A stretch of 64,000 bases of DNA from Thalassoroseus pseudoceratinae (GTDB lineage: Bacteria > Planctomycetota > Planctomycetia > Planctomycetales > Planctomycetaceae): contig NZ_JAALXT010000005.1 of the NCBI RefSeq assembly GCF_011634775.1, positions 62,001-126,000 on the forward strand, read 5' to 3'. Positions 1 to 7,160 of this stretch are shown piece by piece (position 1 is the stretch's first letter; the number at the start of each line of letters is the position of its first letter). A model generated the notes under the pieces. The model saw only the letters and a program-made list of their open reading frames with translations, searched no databases and was not told where the DNA came from. A program made the position numbers and the translations under genes.

Positions 1-298
1 CGGGCAGGTTCAACATCTGCACCACGCCGGGCGGAATTTTGGATTTCAATTCCTCGAGTTGCGGCAGTGTGTTGGTTTCCAGAATCGTTTTGATCTTCTC
101 TGCCAAGTCTTTGCCGATACCGGGAAGATCGCTCAGGGTGCGGTCGGGGTCTTCGATGATAGAGGACAGAGATTCGGTCAGCCCTTCCACAGTCCGCGAA
201 GCATTGCGGTAGGCACGCACACGGAAGGGGTTGGCTTCCTGAATTTCCAGCAGGTCCGCGAGGGTGTCAAAGATGCGGGCGACGTCGGCGTTTTGCAT
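1..298 (-). CDS. polX: DNA polymerase X family protein (PolX), N-terminal part, truncated by window edge
   Basis: The reverse strand is open from an ATG at 298 to the window edge and gives 99 residues starting MQNADVARIFDTLADLLEI. The segment ADLLEIQEANPFRVRAYRNA and the later DLPGIGKDLAEKI match the N-terminal helix-hairpin-helix (8-kDa-like) domain of bacterial PolX, a repair polymerase that often carries a C-terminal PHP 3'-5' exonuclease. Only this DNA-binding domain is visible. The polymerase and PHP domains would lie to the left of the window. The gene lies downstream of the Cys-rich gene on the same strand, but a strong terminator at 329-356 separates them, so it is probably a separate transcript. 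Confident for the family from the motif; the full architecture is inferred. Confidence 0.8.
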   Translation of the reverse strand, partial: MQNADVARIFDTLADLLEIQEANPFRVRAYRNASRTVEGLTESLSSIIEDPDRTLSDLPGIGKDLAEKIKTILETNTLPQLEELKSKIPPGVVQMLNLP

Positions 299-328
299 GG
301 TCGGTTGGTCTGGGAAAAAGCAATGAGA

Positions 329-356
329 AAAGCCGTCGGCGACAACCGACGGCTTT
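329..356 (-). terminator. Rho-independent terminator of the Cys-rich protein gene
   Basis: An 11-bp perfect inverted repeat (329-339 with 346-356, arms AAAGCCGTCGG and CCGACGGCTTT) has a 6-nt loop. On the minus strand the second arm ends in a short T run. It lies 29 nt past the stop of the leftward gene at 385-1302 and upstream of polX. Confidence 0.8.
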
Positions 357-384
357 CGATTCTATTCGATGTGGCAGGGAATGT

Positions 385-1302
385 TTACTTCTGTACCAAT
401 TGAGTTCGCGATGGAGCCGAAACCCACCCCTCATTGGTCGGTTGCTGAAGAACGACCGGCTTCCAAGCATCTCGATTTCCTGCGATGAATCGAGCTGGTT
501 GCAGAATCGGTCGGCGAGCGATTTTGTCGTCCAGATCCAGTGCGGGAGCTGGCTTGGGGTCCCAACTGTTCTGGTCTGGCATCTCGAACCGCGGAGTGGC
601 TTGGTGCCGGATCAAGTTTCGTGGGTCCGGCCGATTGGAATTGTTAAATGTCGGGGTCGGTCCCGCATCGCGTGGACCAAAACCATCAGGTTGCATCGGC
701 GAGCCGGAACCCGTTCCGTCGTATCCCCGATCGAGATCACGATCCCGCTCCCGGTCTCGATAGAAACCTGGATCGTCGCGTGGGCGGGGTTCTTCGTCAG
801 CTTGTTCTTCGATGAACGTTCGCGGTCGATCGCCGTCCGCCGGTGTTGGGCTGCGATCGTATGGACGATCACTTGGGCCGTCACTCGGAATGGCGGGGCT
901 GCTGCCGGAAACTCCGCAATCGCCGGTCGAGCAGTTTCCATTGCTGCAACCACTCACGCAGTTTCCGCTGGCACAGTCACCGTATCCACAACTGCCGCAA
1001 GGAGATGCACTGCATCCACTTACACAGCTGTTGCACGGGCTGCAACTTCCACAGGAGTCGCAAGCCGATGGCATCGCATAGCTCGTTGTTCCGCAGCACG
1101 AGCTCCCGCCATAATAGGCAGAATAAGTCGGATACGATGCGTAAGACGGCGCGTAGTAGGAACTGTAACCATATCCAACGGCATAGGTTGGGGTGTAGTT
1201 CGAGTAGTAACTGGGGAACAGGCATGCCTGGATGGACGTGGGACCGGCAACACTCGCCAATAGTCCGCACACCAGCACAATCGGGCCGGACAACGATTTC
1301 AT
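385..1302 (-). CDS. Secreted cysteine-rich, Asp/Arg-rich hypothetical protein
   Basis: A 305-residue protein with a signal peptide (MKSLSGPIVLVCGLLASVAG, likely cleavage near residue 26). A Tyr-rich stretch follows (about 30-65), then a block of 15 cysteines in about 65 residues (about 68-132) made of CxxC, SGC and NGNC units. The next segment (about 150-205) is charged, with alternating Arg and Asp, and the C-terminal tail is Pro-rich. Cysteine-dense exported proteins are common in planctomycetes, where cell-wall and surface proteins are often disulfide cross-linked, so a structural envelope role is possible but inferred. No enzyme motif is present. A candidate sigma70-type promoter lies upstream (minus-strand TTGACA at 1405-1410), with a dyad further up (1445-1476). 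A terminator follows the gene. Confidence 0.7.
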   Translation of the reverse strand: MKSLSGPIVLVCGLLASVAGPTSIQACLFPSYYSNYTPTYAVGYGYSSYYAPSYASYPTYSAYYGGSSCCGTTSYAMPSACDSCGSCSPCNSCVSGCSASPCGSCGYGDCASGNCVSGCSNGNCSTGDCGVSGSSPAIPSDGPSDRPYDRSPTPADGDRPRTFIEEQADEEPRPRDDPGFYRDRERDRDLDRGYDGTGSGSPMQPDGFGPRDAGPTPTFNNSNRPDPRNLIRHQATPRFEMPDQNSWDPKPAPALDLDDKIARRPILQPARFIAGNRDAWKPVVLQQPTNEGWVSAPSRTQLVQK

Positions 1303-1380
1303 GTCATATCCTTCGGGTTAATGTAGCCAAGGAAGTGAAAGAGGAGGGCCGAGTCCAGAATCATTCACGAACTTACCTCC

Positions 1381-1410
1381 GTTGTACCGACCTTTTGGAA
1401 GCAGTGTCAA
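1381..1410 (-). promoter_or_regulatory. Candidate sigma70 promoter for the Cys-rich gene
   Basis: On the minus strand a perfect -35 TTGACA (plus 1405-1410) is followed after 18 bp by TACAAC (plus 1381-1386, 4 of 6 matches to TATAAT). It lies about 80 nt upstream of the ATG at 1302. Confidence 0.45.
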
Positions 1411-1444
1411 TGACCCTTTCACCTTTCCGGTTACGAAAACGTCG

Positions 1445-1476
1445 CAAGTCGTTACTCAAGTTACAGCAACGACTTG
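1445..1476. promoter_or_regulatory. 9-bp spaced inverted repeat, possible regulator site
   Basis: CAAGTCGTT (1445-1453) and AACGACTTG (1468-1476) are perfect arms separated by 14 nt. The dyad lies about 35 bp upstream of the -35 box of the leftward promoter and so fits an activator or repressor site. No regulator is identified. Confidence 0.35.
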
Positions 1477-1626
1477 AAAATTGTTTCGGTCGACTTTGCG
1501 GGTTATATCGGTTAGGAAAACTAGCGGCCAAAATCGCGATAGCGAGGGGCCCGGTCGTGCACGAATGCAACGACAATAAACTGCCAGGAACATGAACACA
1601 ATGTCACCAACACTAACTAGCTCGCG

Positions 1627-1654
1627 TTGACACGGTTTGGGCGCCCCCTATAAT
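1627..1654 (+). promoter_or_regulatory. Near-ideal sigma70 promoter for trxA
   Basis: TTGACA (1627-1632) and TATAAT (1649-1654) are both perfect consensus hexamers with a 16-bp spacer, about 95 nt upstream of the thioredoxin start. High constitutive housekeeping transcription is inferred. Confidence 0.75.
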
Positions 1655-1748
1655 TGCGGCGATTTGGAAAAACAGGTACTTGGAAATCAATTGACAGCGA
1701 TTGATCGCTTTTCCAGTCCGATCACCTTTTCAACGAGAATGACGACCT

Positions 1749-2084
1749 ATGTCCGATGCCACAATGACCTTCACAGACGACAACTTCGAATCGGAAGTTT
1801 TGCAGTCCGATCAACCAGTCTTGGTCGACTTCTGGGCTCCATGGTGCGGACCGTGCAAACGTCTGGGTCCGACCATCGACGAATTGGCTGCTGACTACCA
1901 AGGCAAAGTCAAAGTCGGCAAAATGAACACCGACGAAAACATGCAGGTTCCTCAGTCGCTGGGTATCAGTGCGATCCCAACCGTATTGCTGTTCAAGAAT
2001 GGCGAAATCGCCGACAACGGCCGCTTCGTCGGTCTGACTCCCAAAGAGCAATTCGTGCAAGTTCTTGACGCTTCGGCTGGTTGA
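1749..2084 (+). CDS. trxA: Thioredoxin
   Basis: A 111-residue single-domain thioredoxin, the usual family length. The redox site WCGPC sits at about residues 32-36 inside LVDFWAPWCGPCK. The cis-Pro loop is present as SAIPTVLLFKNG, and the C-terminal helix follows. It reduces cytoplasmic disulfides using thioredoxin reductase and NADPH (family knowledge). There is no signal peptide, so it is cytoplasmic. A perfect consensus promoter lies upstream. The coiled-coil gene begins 85 nt downstream on the same strand with no terminator between them, so co-transcription is possible. Confidence 0.95.
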   Translation: MSDATMTFTDDNFESEVLQSDQPVLVDFWAPWCGPCKRLGPTIDELAADYQGKVKVGKMNTDENMQVPQSLGISAIPTVLLFKNGEIADNGRFVGLTPKEQFVQVLDASAG

Positions 2085-2169
2085 TCCCAGCCCCTCCCGG
2101 ATGCTTGTGGATGGATGAAGCAAGTGTCCGTGGTTCGTTTCCAACAACAATCGGGAAAGGATTCCCACC

Positions 2170-4002
2170 ATGAGCGCAGCTCGCCCCACGTCGGTACCGA
2201 ATCAGCCGGGGGCTGATGCTGCGCCCGAACCGCATCTCAAGCTTGCCCCGCCATCTCGTCTCTCGCCTGCTGTCAAACCGAAAGCTGGCAGTCCTTTGTC
2301 GGCCTTGGCGGATGAACGCGACGCCCTCCACGAAGCGTCCCAAGCGGCGGAGAATCTTCAAAACCGGTTGGCCCAGGTCGAAGCCGCCGAGCAAGCCCTT
2401 CGCGAGCAAATTGAAGCCTTCGAACGCGATCGTTCTGCGTGGATCGAGGAGAAGTCCCAAGCAGATCAGGCTATTCGCGAACGTGTCCAGCTAGCGGACC
2501 AGCGAGATCGGGAACTCGATTCGCGATTTGCGGAGTCCGAGCAACTCAATCAGGAAATTGCGTCGCGTGCGGATGAATTAGACCAGGCTCGCAGGGCACT
2601 GTTGAGTGAACGCGAGACGCTTCGCGAAAGTGTCTTGGCGGAATTGGCCACCGAACGCGAGGAGTTGGAAGAATCCCGTGCGGAGTTGGCCACCGAACGC
2701 GGACGATTCGCTCAGGAAGTCGACCAGCACCGTCGCGATCACGAAGCGGCTCTCGAAGCGGTCGATCAACTTCTCGAGCAAGAGCGAAAACAGCTCGTGG
2801 AAGCGGTGCGGGTGGAACTCGATGCCGAACGGGCAAAGTTCCAAGAAGAGAAGGACACCTGGAAACAGGAGTGCGATGCCGAACGCAATGAGTTGCAAAA
2901 GCTCCGCGAACAAGGCGAACAAGAACTCACGGAGTTGCGAACCCAACTCGAAACCGAGATGGCCGAACGGCAAGCCGAACGAGACGCCGAGTTCCAACAA
3001 CGCCAAGACGAATGGAACACCAAATTCCAATCGCAGTCGGAGTCTCTGGCCGCCGAGCAGCAGGATTTCGAGACGCATCGTCGGGAAATCGAAGAACGTC
3101 ATACAACGGCCGTTGAACACTTCCGCCAAGAACAAGCCAACTTCGATAACCGTCGCCATTTCCAAGAAGAACACCTGAAGAAAAGTCGTGAGGAACTCAA
3201 AGCCGAAAAGCTAGAAGCCCGACGCGAACGCCAGAAGCAACGTCAGCATTTGCTTTGGCAGGAAGACTTAACTCGTCGCGGTCGGGAGCAATTGCGGCAA
3301 CACCGCAAACGGTTGGCGGAAACGGAAGCCTCGATCGAACGAGAGCGAGACGCTCTGGCCGAGCAACGGGAACTCATTCAAGCGGAACTCCAGGCGGATC
3401 GGGAACAGGTGGCTGAGGAACGTCAAAAGTGGATGGAGGAGCGTTCCGTCCAACAAGCGACTCTCGATCAGCAGTATGCCACCTTCGGTGAGTACGCGGC
3501 TGAGTTGGATCGGCGACGGGAGCGACTCGATCAATTCCGAACGGAGTTGGAAGAGACGCATCGGCAGTCGCTCGAAACTCGATTGGCCGTCGAAGAAGCG
3601 TGGGCGAACTTCGCCGATACCGCCGGAACCGAGGAAGCAAACCAGCGATTGGAAGCGGCCCGTCAGGCGGTTGTCGCATTTTACGAACAGCTTCGCACCG
3701 GCATCCGAGCCGAACGCGAGTCGCTTGCTCAGACGGAAACCGTGGTGCGGAATCAACAAGTCGAACTGGCCCGCGAGCGGGAGACGCTCACCGAATGGTT
3801 CGGCGAACGCGAGTCGCTGCTTGATCAACGGGACGTCGAACTCACTCGGCAAACCAGTGACTTGGAAACCCGCGAAGCCGAATGGCGAACGCTACGGGAT
3901 CGCTGGCAGGCCGAGAAACTCGAAGCCGAACAGATCATCCGAGAACTACTCGATCAAGTTCAACACACGACTCCCCCGCAGTCTGACCGACAAGCCGCTT
4001 AG
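2170..4002 (+). CDS. Large coiled-coil protein of unknown function
   Basis: A 610-residue protein with a Pro-rich N-terminus (about 1-50). It is then almost uninterrupted Glu/Arg/Gln/Leu-rich helix with heptad character from about residue 55 to 600, and has a short Pro-containing tail. There is no signal peptide, membrane segment, Walker motif or enzymatic signature, so it is not an SMC ATPase. An AAAGGA site precedes the ATG. A 42-nt internal duplication (two heptads) occurs near 2638-2701. It lies between trxA and an exported helical protein plus MurJ on the same strand. Rod-like cytoplasmic proteins of this kind can be filament or scaffold proteins; that role is inference only. Confidence 0.6.
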   Translation: MSAARPTSVPNQPGADAAPEPHLKLAPPSRLSPAVKPKAGSPLSALADERDALHEASQAAENLQNRLAQVEAAEQALREQIEAFERDRSAWIEEKSQADQAIRERVQLADQRDRELDSRFAESEQLNQEIASRADELDQARRALLSERETLRESVLAELATEREELEESRAELATERGRFAQEVDQHRRDHEAALEAVDQLLEQERKQLVEAVRVELDAERAKFQEEKDTWKQECDAERNELQKLREQGEQELTELRTQLETEMAERQAERDAEFQQRQDEWNTKFQSQSESLAAEQQDFETHRREIEERHTTAVEHFRQEQANFDNRRHFQEEHLKKSREELKAEKLEARRERQKQRQHLLWQEDLTRRGREQLRQHRKRLAETEASIERERDALAEQRELIQAELQADREQVAEERQKWMEERSVQQATLDQQYATFGEYAAELDRRRERLDQFRTELEETHRQSLETRLAVEEAWANFADTAGTEEANQRLEAARQAVVAFYEQLRTGIRAERESLAQTETVVRNQQVELARERETLTEWFGERESLLDQRDVELTRQTSDLETREAEWRTLRDRWQAEKLEAEQIIRELLDQVQHTTPPQSDRQAA

Positions 4003-4170
4003 ACAAAGTCGCGAACTAATCTTGGAATTCGCCCGACATTTTCGCTGCAGAAAAGTGGGGTGGGAACGCGAGTCGTCATCGAAACGGGCTCCCGCGAATA
4101 AAATCGCTCTGGACGATTTGGCTTTCAATCGGAATGATTTATGAACGCTCACTTCGTCGGAGACAGAATC

Positions 4171-5415
4171 ATGGTGCGAAATCCGAATGCAACGGTGTCC
4201 CTTTGGCTCGGGCTTATTGTCTGTGTGGTCACGGTGCTTGGTCACCTCAATACGGGGTTAACACAAGACCCAACGCCCCCAAATCCCACGGCGCCATCCA
4301 CGACTGTGCGATCCGATTACGACGACACCGCGAAACCGACTGTTGTCACGCCGATGCCGACCAGTCAACCACAACCGGAACGCCTGCGGCCACTCTCGAA
4401 AACTGAACACAAACAGTTGCGGCAGGCGAGTGATGCCGCGATGGCGTTGGTTCGAGAAAGCGAACAAGCGTTCGATCGGGGTTTGATGTCGCTACAAGAT
4501 CATCTGTTGCAATTGCAAACCGCCGATGATGTCGTCCTTTCCGCCGCGGGGTTGCTGCAAAACGACAACACTGCATTACGGCAAGTGCTGCGGCATCGGG
4601 TAGAGCGATTGCAAACCCTTCGGTTGGGGTATCAGGGTTTGAACAATTATTGGCCGGTTGCTCCTGGTGATCAGGCGTTGGTGGAAACGTTGCTCGCCCA
4701 AGCCGAGGCGGAGTTGATTGGGTTGGAAGACGAACGCGAAATTGATCGACATGCCGCTGCAAGTGCTCGCGTTGTGGATTGGTCCGACCGCCTGGTCCAT
4801 GCCACGGAATTGGAAGTCTTCACGGGATCGGGTACGCCCGAAGAGAAGCTACAAGCTCGAAGAATTCGCGACGGATTGGATATCCCCCCTGAAGATGTCG
4901 CCGCCCTGCAAACCGCAATTCGTGATCAACGGGATGAGCAAGCCGCCTTCGTTCGGCAGCTGGAACGGTGGTCTCAAGTCGGGTCCCCATTGGGGCGGGC
5001 GGACCGGTTGGCCGCGGCGAAATTCGAATTGGCAAGACTCGATTACGATCTCGCCAACCTCACAGACAGCCCTTCCGCTCGCTCAACCGCATTCCGAGAT
5101 GGCATGCAATCGTCCGCCGAGTTGCACGCGGCACTCGCGGAGTATTACCAAGTCGGCACGGCGTCGCTGTTCGATTTGGCAACCGCTTGGCAACAACGTC
5201 GCGGTATGGCTGCCCGCTTCGCGTCGGACACTGAAACAGTCGATCCCAGATTGCAACGACGGTTATCGCAAGACTTCCAAGAGATCCAACAGTTGGCAAC
5301 AAACACGCGAGACCGTCGTGGACGAATCGCTGCGGACACCCAATTCATCAACGTGCTTGGCAACCGGGATGTCATTGATCGAATCGCCAACGCCCGCACA
5401 AACACACGCCGATAG
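4171..5415 (+). CDS. Exported alpha-helical protein, TolC-like repeat character
   Basis: The chosen start is ATG 4171, which has GGAGA seven nt upstream and yields a clean signal peptide (MVRNPNATVSLWLGLIVCVV, cleavage near TQD). An in-frame ATG at 4141 would add ten polar residues and has a poorer ribosome site. The mature part of the 414-residue product is Pro-rich at first (about 30-75) and then nearly all helical. One stretch, AEYYQVGTASLFDLATAWQQ (about residues 325-345), resembles the helical repeat of outer-membrane efflux (TolC-type) proteins. The overall match is weak and no beta-barrel strands are evident. It is probably periplasmic. MurJ follows 56 nt downstream in the same direction. 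Confidence 0.55.
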   Translation: MVRNPNATVSLWLGLIVCVVTVLGHLNTGLTQDPTPPNPTAPSTTVRSDYDDTAKPTVVTPMPTSQPQPERLRPLSKTEHKQLRQASDAAMALVRESEQAFDRGLMSLQDHLLQLQTADDVVLSAAGLLQNDNTALRQVLRHRVERLQTLRLGYQGLNNYWPVAPGDQALVETLLAQAEAELIGLEDEREIDRHAAASARVVDWSDRLVHATELEVFTGSGTPEEKLQARRIRDGLDIPPEDVAALQTAIRDQRDEQAAFVRQLERWSQVGSPLGRADRLAAAKFELARLDYDLANLTDSPSARSTAFRDGMQSSAELHAALAEYYQVGTASLFDLATAWQQRRGMAARFASDTETVDPRLQRRLSQDFQEIQQLATNTRDRRGRIAADTQFINVLGNRDVIDRIANARTNTRR

Positions 5416-5471
5416 ACATTGCACACGGATCGCAGTTTGACGTATCGATCCGCTCTGGGAACGAATCAAGC

Positions 5472-7064
5472 ATGGATGCGGAATCGTCCGGCAACTCGGT
5501 TGCTGGAAACGTGCGGTTGATCAGCGGATGCACGTTTCTGAGTCGCATTCTGGGCCTGGTCCGCGACGCGGGTATGGCCATGACCTTCGGCAACGGTCTG
5601 CTGATGGATGCCTTCACCATTGCGTTCCGTCTGCCGAATCTAGCCAGACGACTTTTTGGTGAAGGTGCTTTGACAGCTGCCTTCTTACCGGCATTCGTCG
5701 CCGAAGAGGAACAGTCTGGCCCCGCATCTGCTGCTCGGTTGGCACGCGGCGTGTTGTTCACACTTTCGCTTGTATTGCTTGCGGTCATTCTGCTGGCGGA
5801 AGTTGGAATCGTCGCGTTCGCGGTCCTTTCCGATCCCACACCCGGCAACGAACTTCTGCTGCAACTCACGGCGATCTTGCTGCCGTACTTGGGTTTCATT
5901 TGCTTGTCGGCTCAGTTCAGTGCCATTCTGCATGGACGGAACGACTTCCTTGCCCCGGCTTTGGTGCCGATCGTTCTGAACATCGTGTGGATCGCCGGCC
6001 TGATCGGTGTCACGACAGGAATAACCGATCCCAAAACGCGAATGATCATTTTGGCAGCGTGTGTAGTGTTCGCCGGTTTCTTGCAGTTTGCGTTGCCAGC
6101 CAGTGTGCTCTGGCAGCGAGGGTTTCCACTGCTGGGCGACTGGCGGGAGTCAAAATCTCAGGTCATTCACGTTTGGCAGGGAGTGTTGCCGATCTTGTGC
6201 GGATTGGCGGTCACGCAACTCAACCCGCTAATCGACAGCCTGATTGCGTGGTCATTTTCCGCGGAAGGTGATGCAACATCCGCGAACTCGCTGGCCAGCG
6301 GAACCGCGTCGGCGTTGTACTTAGGACAACGGCTATTTCAATTTCCGATCGGCGTGTTTGGGGTGGCATTGGGAACGGTGTTGTTTCCGCGATTGGCCCG
6401 ATCAGCCAGCCAAAACGACTTCATTGCCATTCGACGTGAACTCGCGTTTGGACTACGGTTGGTAACTTACGTGACGATCCCCGCAACTGCCGGATTGATG
6501 CTTCTTGCCGGACCGCTGACCGATCTCCTCTTTCGACATGGTGCGTTTGATTCGCAAGACGCCCAACAAACGTCCGCGATGATCCTCGCGTACGGAGCCG
6601 GGGTGTGGTCGGTCTGTGGGTTACTGATCGTCAATCGCACCTTCTACGCACTCGGCAATCGAGAAACGCCGTTACGTCTCGGGTTATTCGCGTTGGTTGC
6701 GAATGTCGTGTTGGACTTCCTGCTACTACCGATCTTCAAAGGATCGGGTTTGGCGTGGGCAACTTCGATCAGCTTGACAATTCAATTAGTCGCTTCCCTC
6801 GTGTGCTTGCGACATACTCTAGGTGAGTTTCTCGATCGCGACGTATGGCGGACGATCGCGAAGTCTGTGCTTGCGACGACGGTAATGACGTTGGCTGTCG
6901 TTTCGTTGTTACGGACGCTCCCCGCCACCGAAACGCTACTCCACCGATTCCTACGGGTCGGTGTTCCAGTTGCGGCAGCGGTCGCGATTTACGCCGTCGT
7001 CAGTTGGCGACTTCGCATGCCGGAATTCCACGAACTACTCGGCCGTAGCGATTCGAAAACGTAG
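5472..7064 (+). CDS. murJ: Lipid II flippase MurJ
   Basis: A 530-residue polytopic membrane protein with about 14 hydrophobic segments, the normal MurJ length. Diagnostic family features include the N-terminal SGCTFLSRILGLVRDAGMA, the FRLPNLARRLFGEGALTAAF block (about 52-71), and the TAxGLMLLAGPLxDLLFRHG region in the second half. MurJ moves undecaprenyl-linked peptidoglycan precursor across the inner membrane. Its presence is consistent with planctomycetes making peptidoglycan. The gene follows the exported helical protein in the same orientation. No terminator hairpin is visible in the 96 nt before the convergent EF-G-like gene. Confidence 0.92.
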   Translation: MDAESSGNSVAGNVRLISGCTFLSRILGLVRDAGMAMTFGNGLLMDAFTIAFRLPNLARRLFGEGALTAAFLPAFVAEEEQSGPASAARLARGVLFTLSLVLLAVILLAEVGIVAFAVLSDPTPGNELLLQLTAILLPYLGFICLSAQFSAILHGRNDFLAPALVPIVLNIVWIAGLIGVTTGITDPKTRMIILAACVVFAGFLQFALPASVLWQRGFPLLGDWRESKSQVIHVWQGVLPILCGLAVTQLNPLIDSLIAWSFSAEGDATSANSLASGTASALYLGQRLFQFPIGVFGVALGTVLFPRLARSASQNDFIAIRRELAFGLRLVTYVTIPATAGLMLLAGPLTDLLFRHGAFDSQDAQQTSAMILAYGAGVWSVCGLLIVNRTFYALGNRETPLRLGLFALVANVVLDFLLLPIFKGSGLAWATSISLTIQLVASLVCLRHTLGEFLDRDVWRTIAKSVLATTVMTLAVVSLLRTLPATETLLHRFLRVGVPVAAAVAIYAVVSWRLRMPEFHELLGRSDSKT

Positions 7065-7160
7065 ATGGAAAACGTATGTCACGCACCGTAAGCCGAACCG
7101 AGCGATCAACCCAGGAATGTACGGCTCACAGTACGGTGACACACATGATGCAATGCCCGA

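Larger units (their letters stand above)
1303..1748. other. Divergent intergenic region between Cys-rich gene and trxA
   Basis: 446 bp with no supported gene. It holds a leftward candidate promoter (1381-1410), a 9-bp spaced dyad (1445-1476) and a consensus-like rightward promoter (1627-1654). Short open frames here overlap one another and have no recognisable protein. Confidence 0.7.

Noticed and set aside
720-790. Short alternating repeat in DNA of the Arg/Asp-rich segment of the Cys-rich gene
   Set aside because: Explained by coding of alternating Arg-Asp residues, not by a non-coding repeat element.
400-1263. 287-residue plus-strand frame opposite the Cys-rich gene
   Set aside because: The minus frame has a signal peptide and a terminator in the right place; the plus frame has neither.
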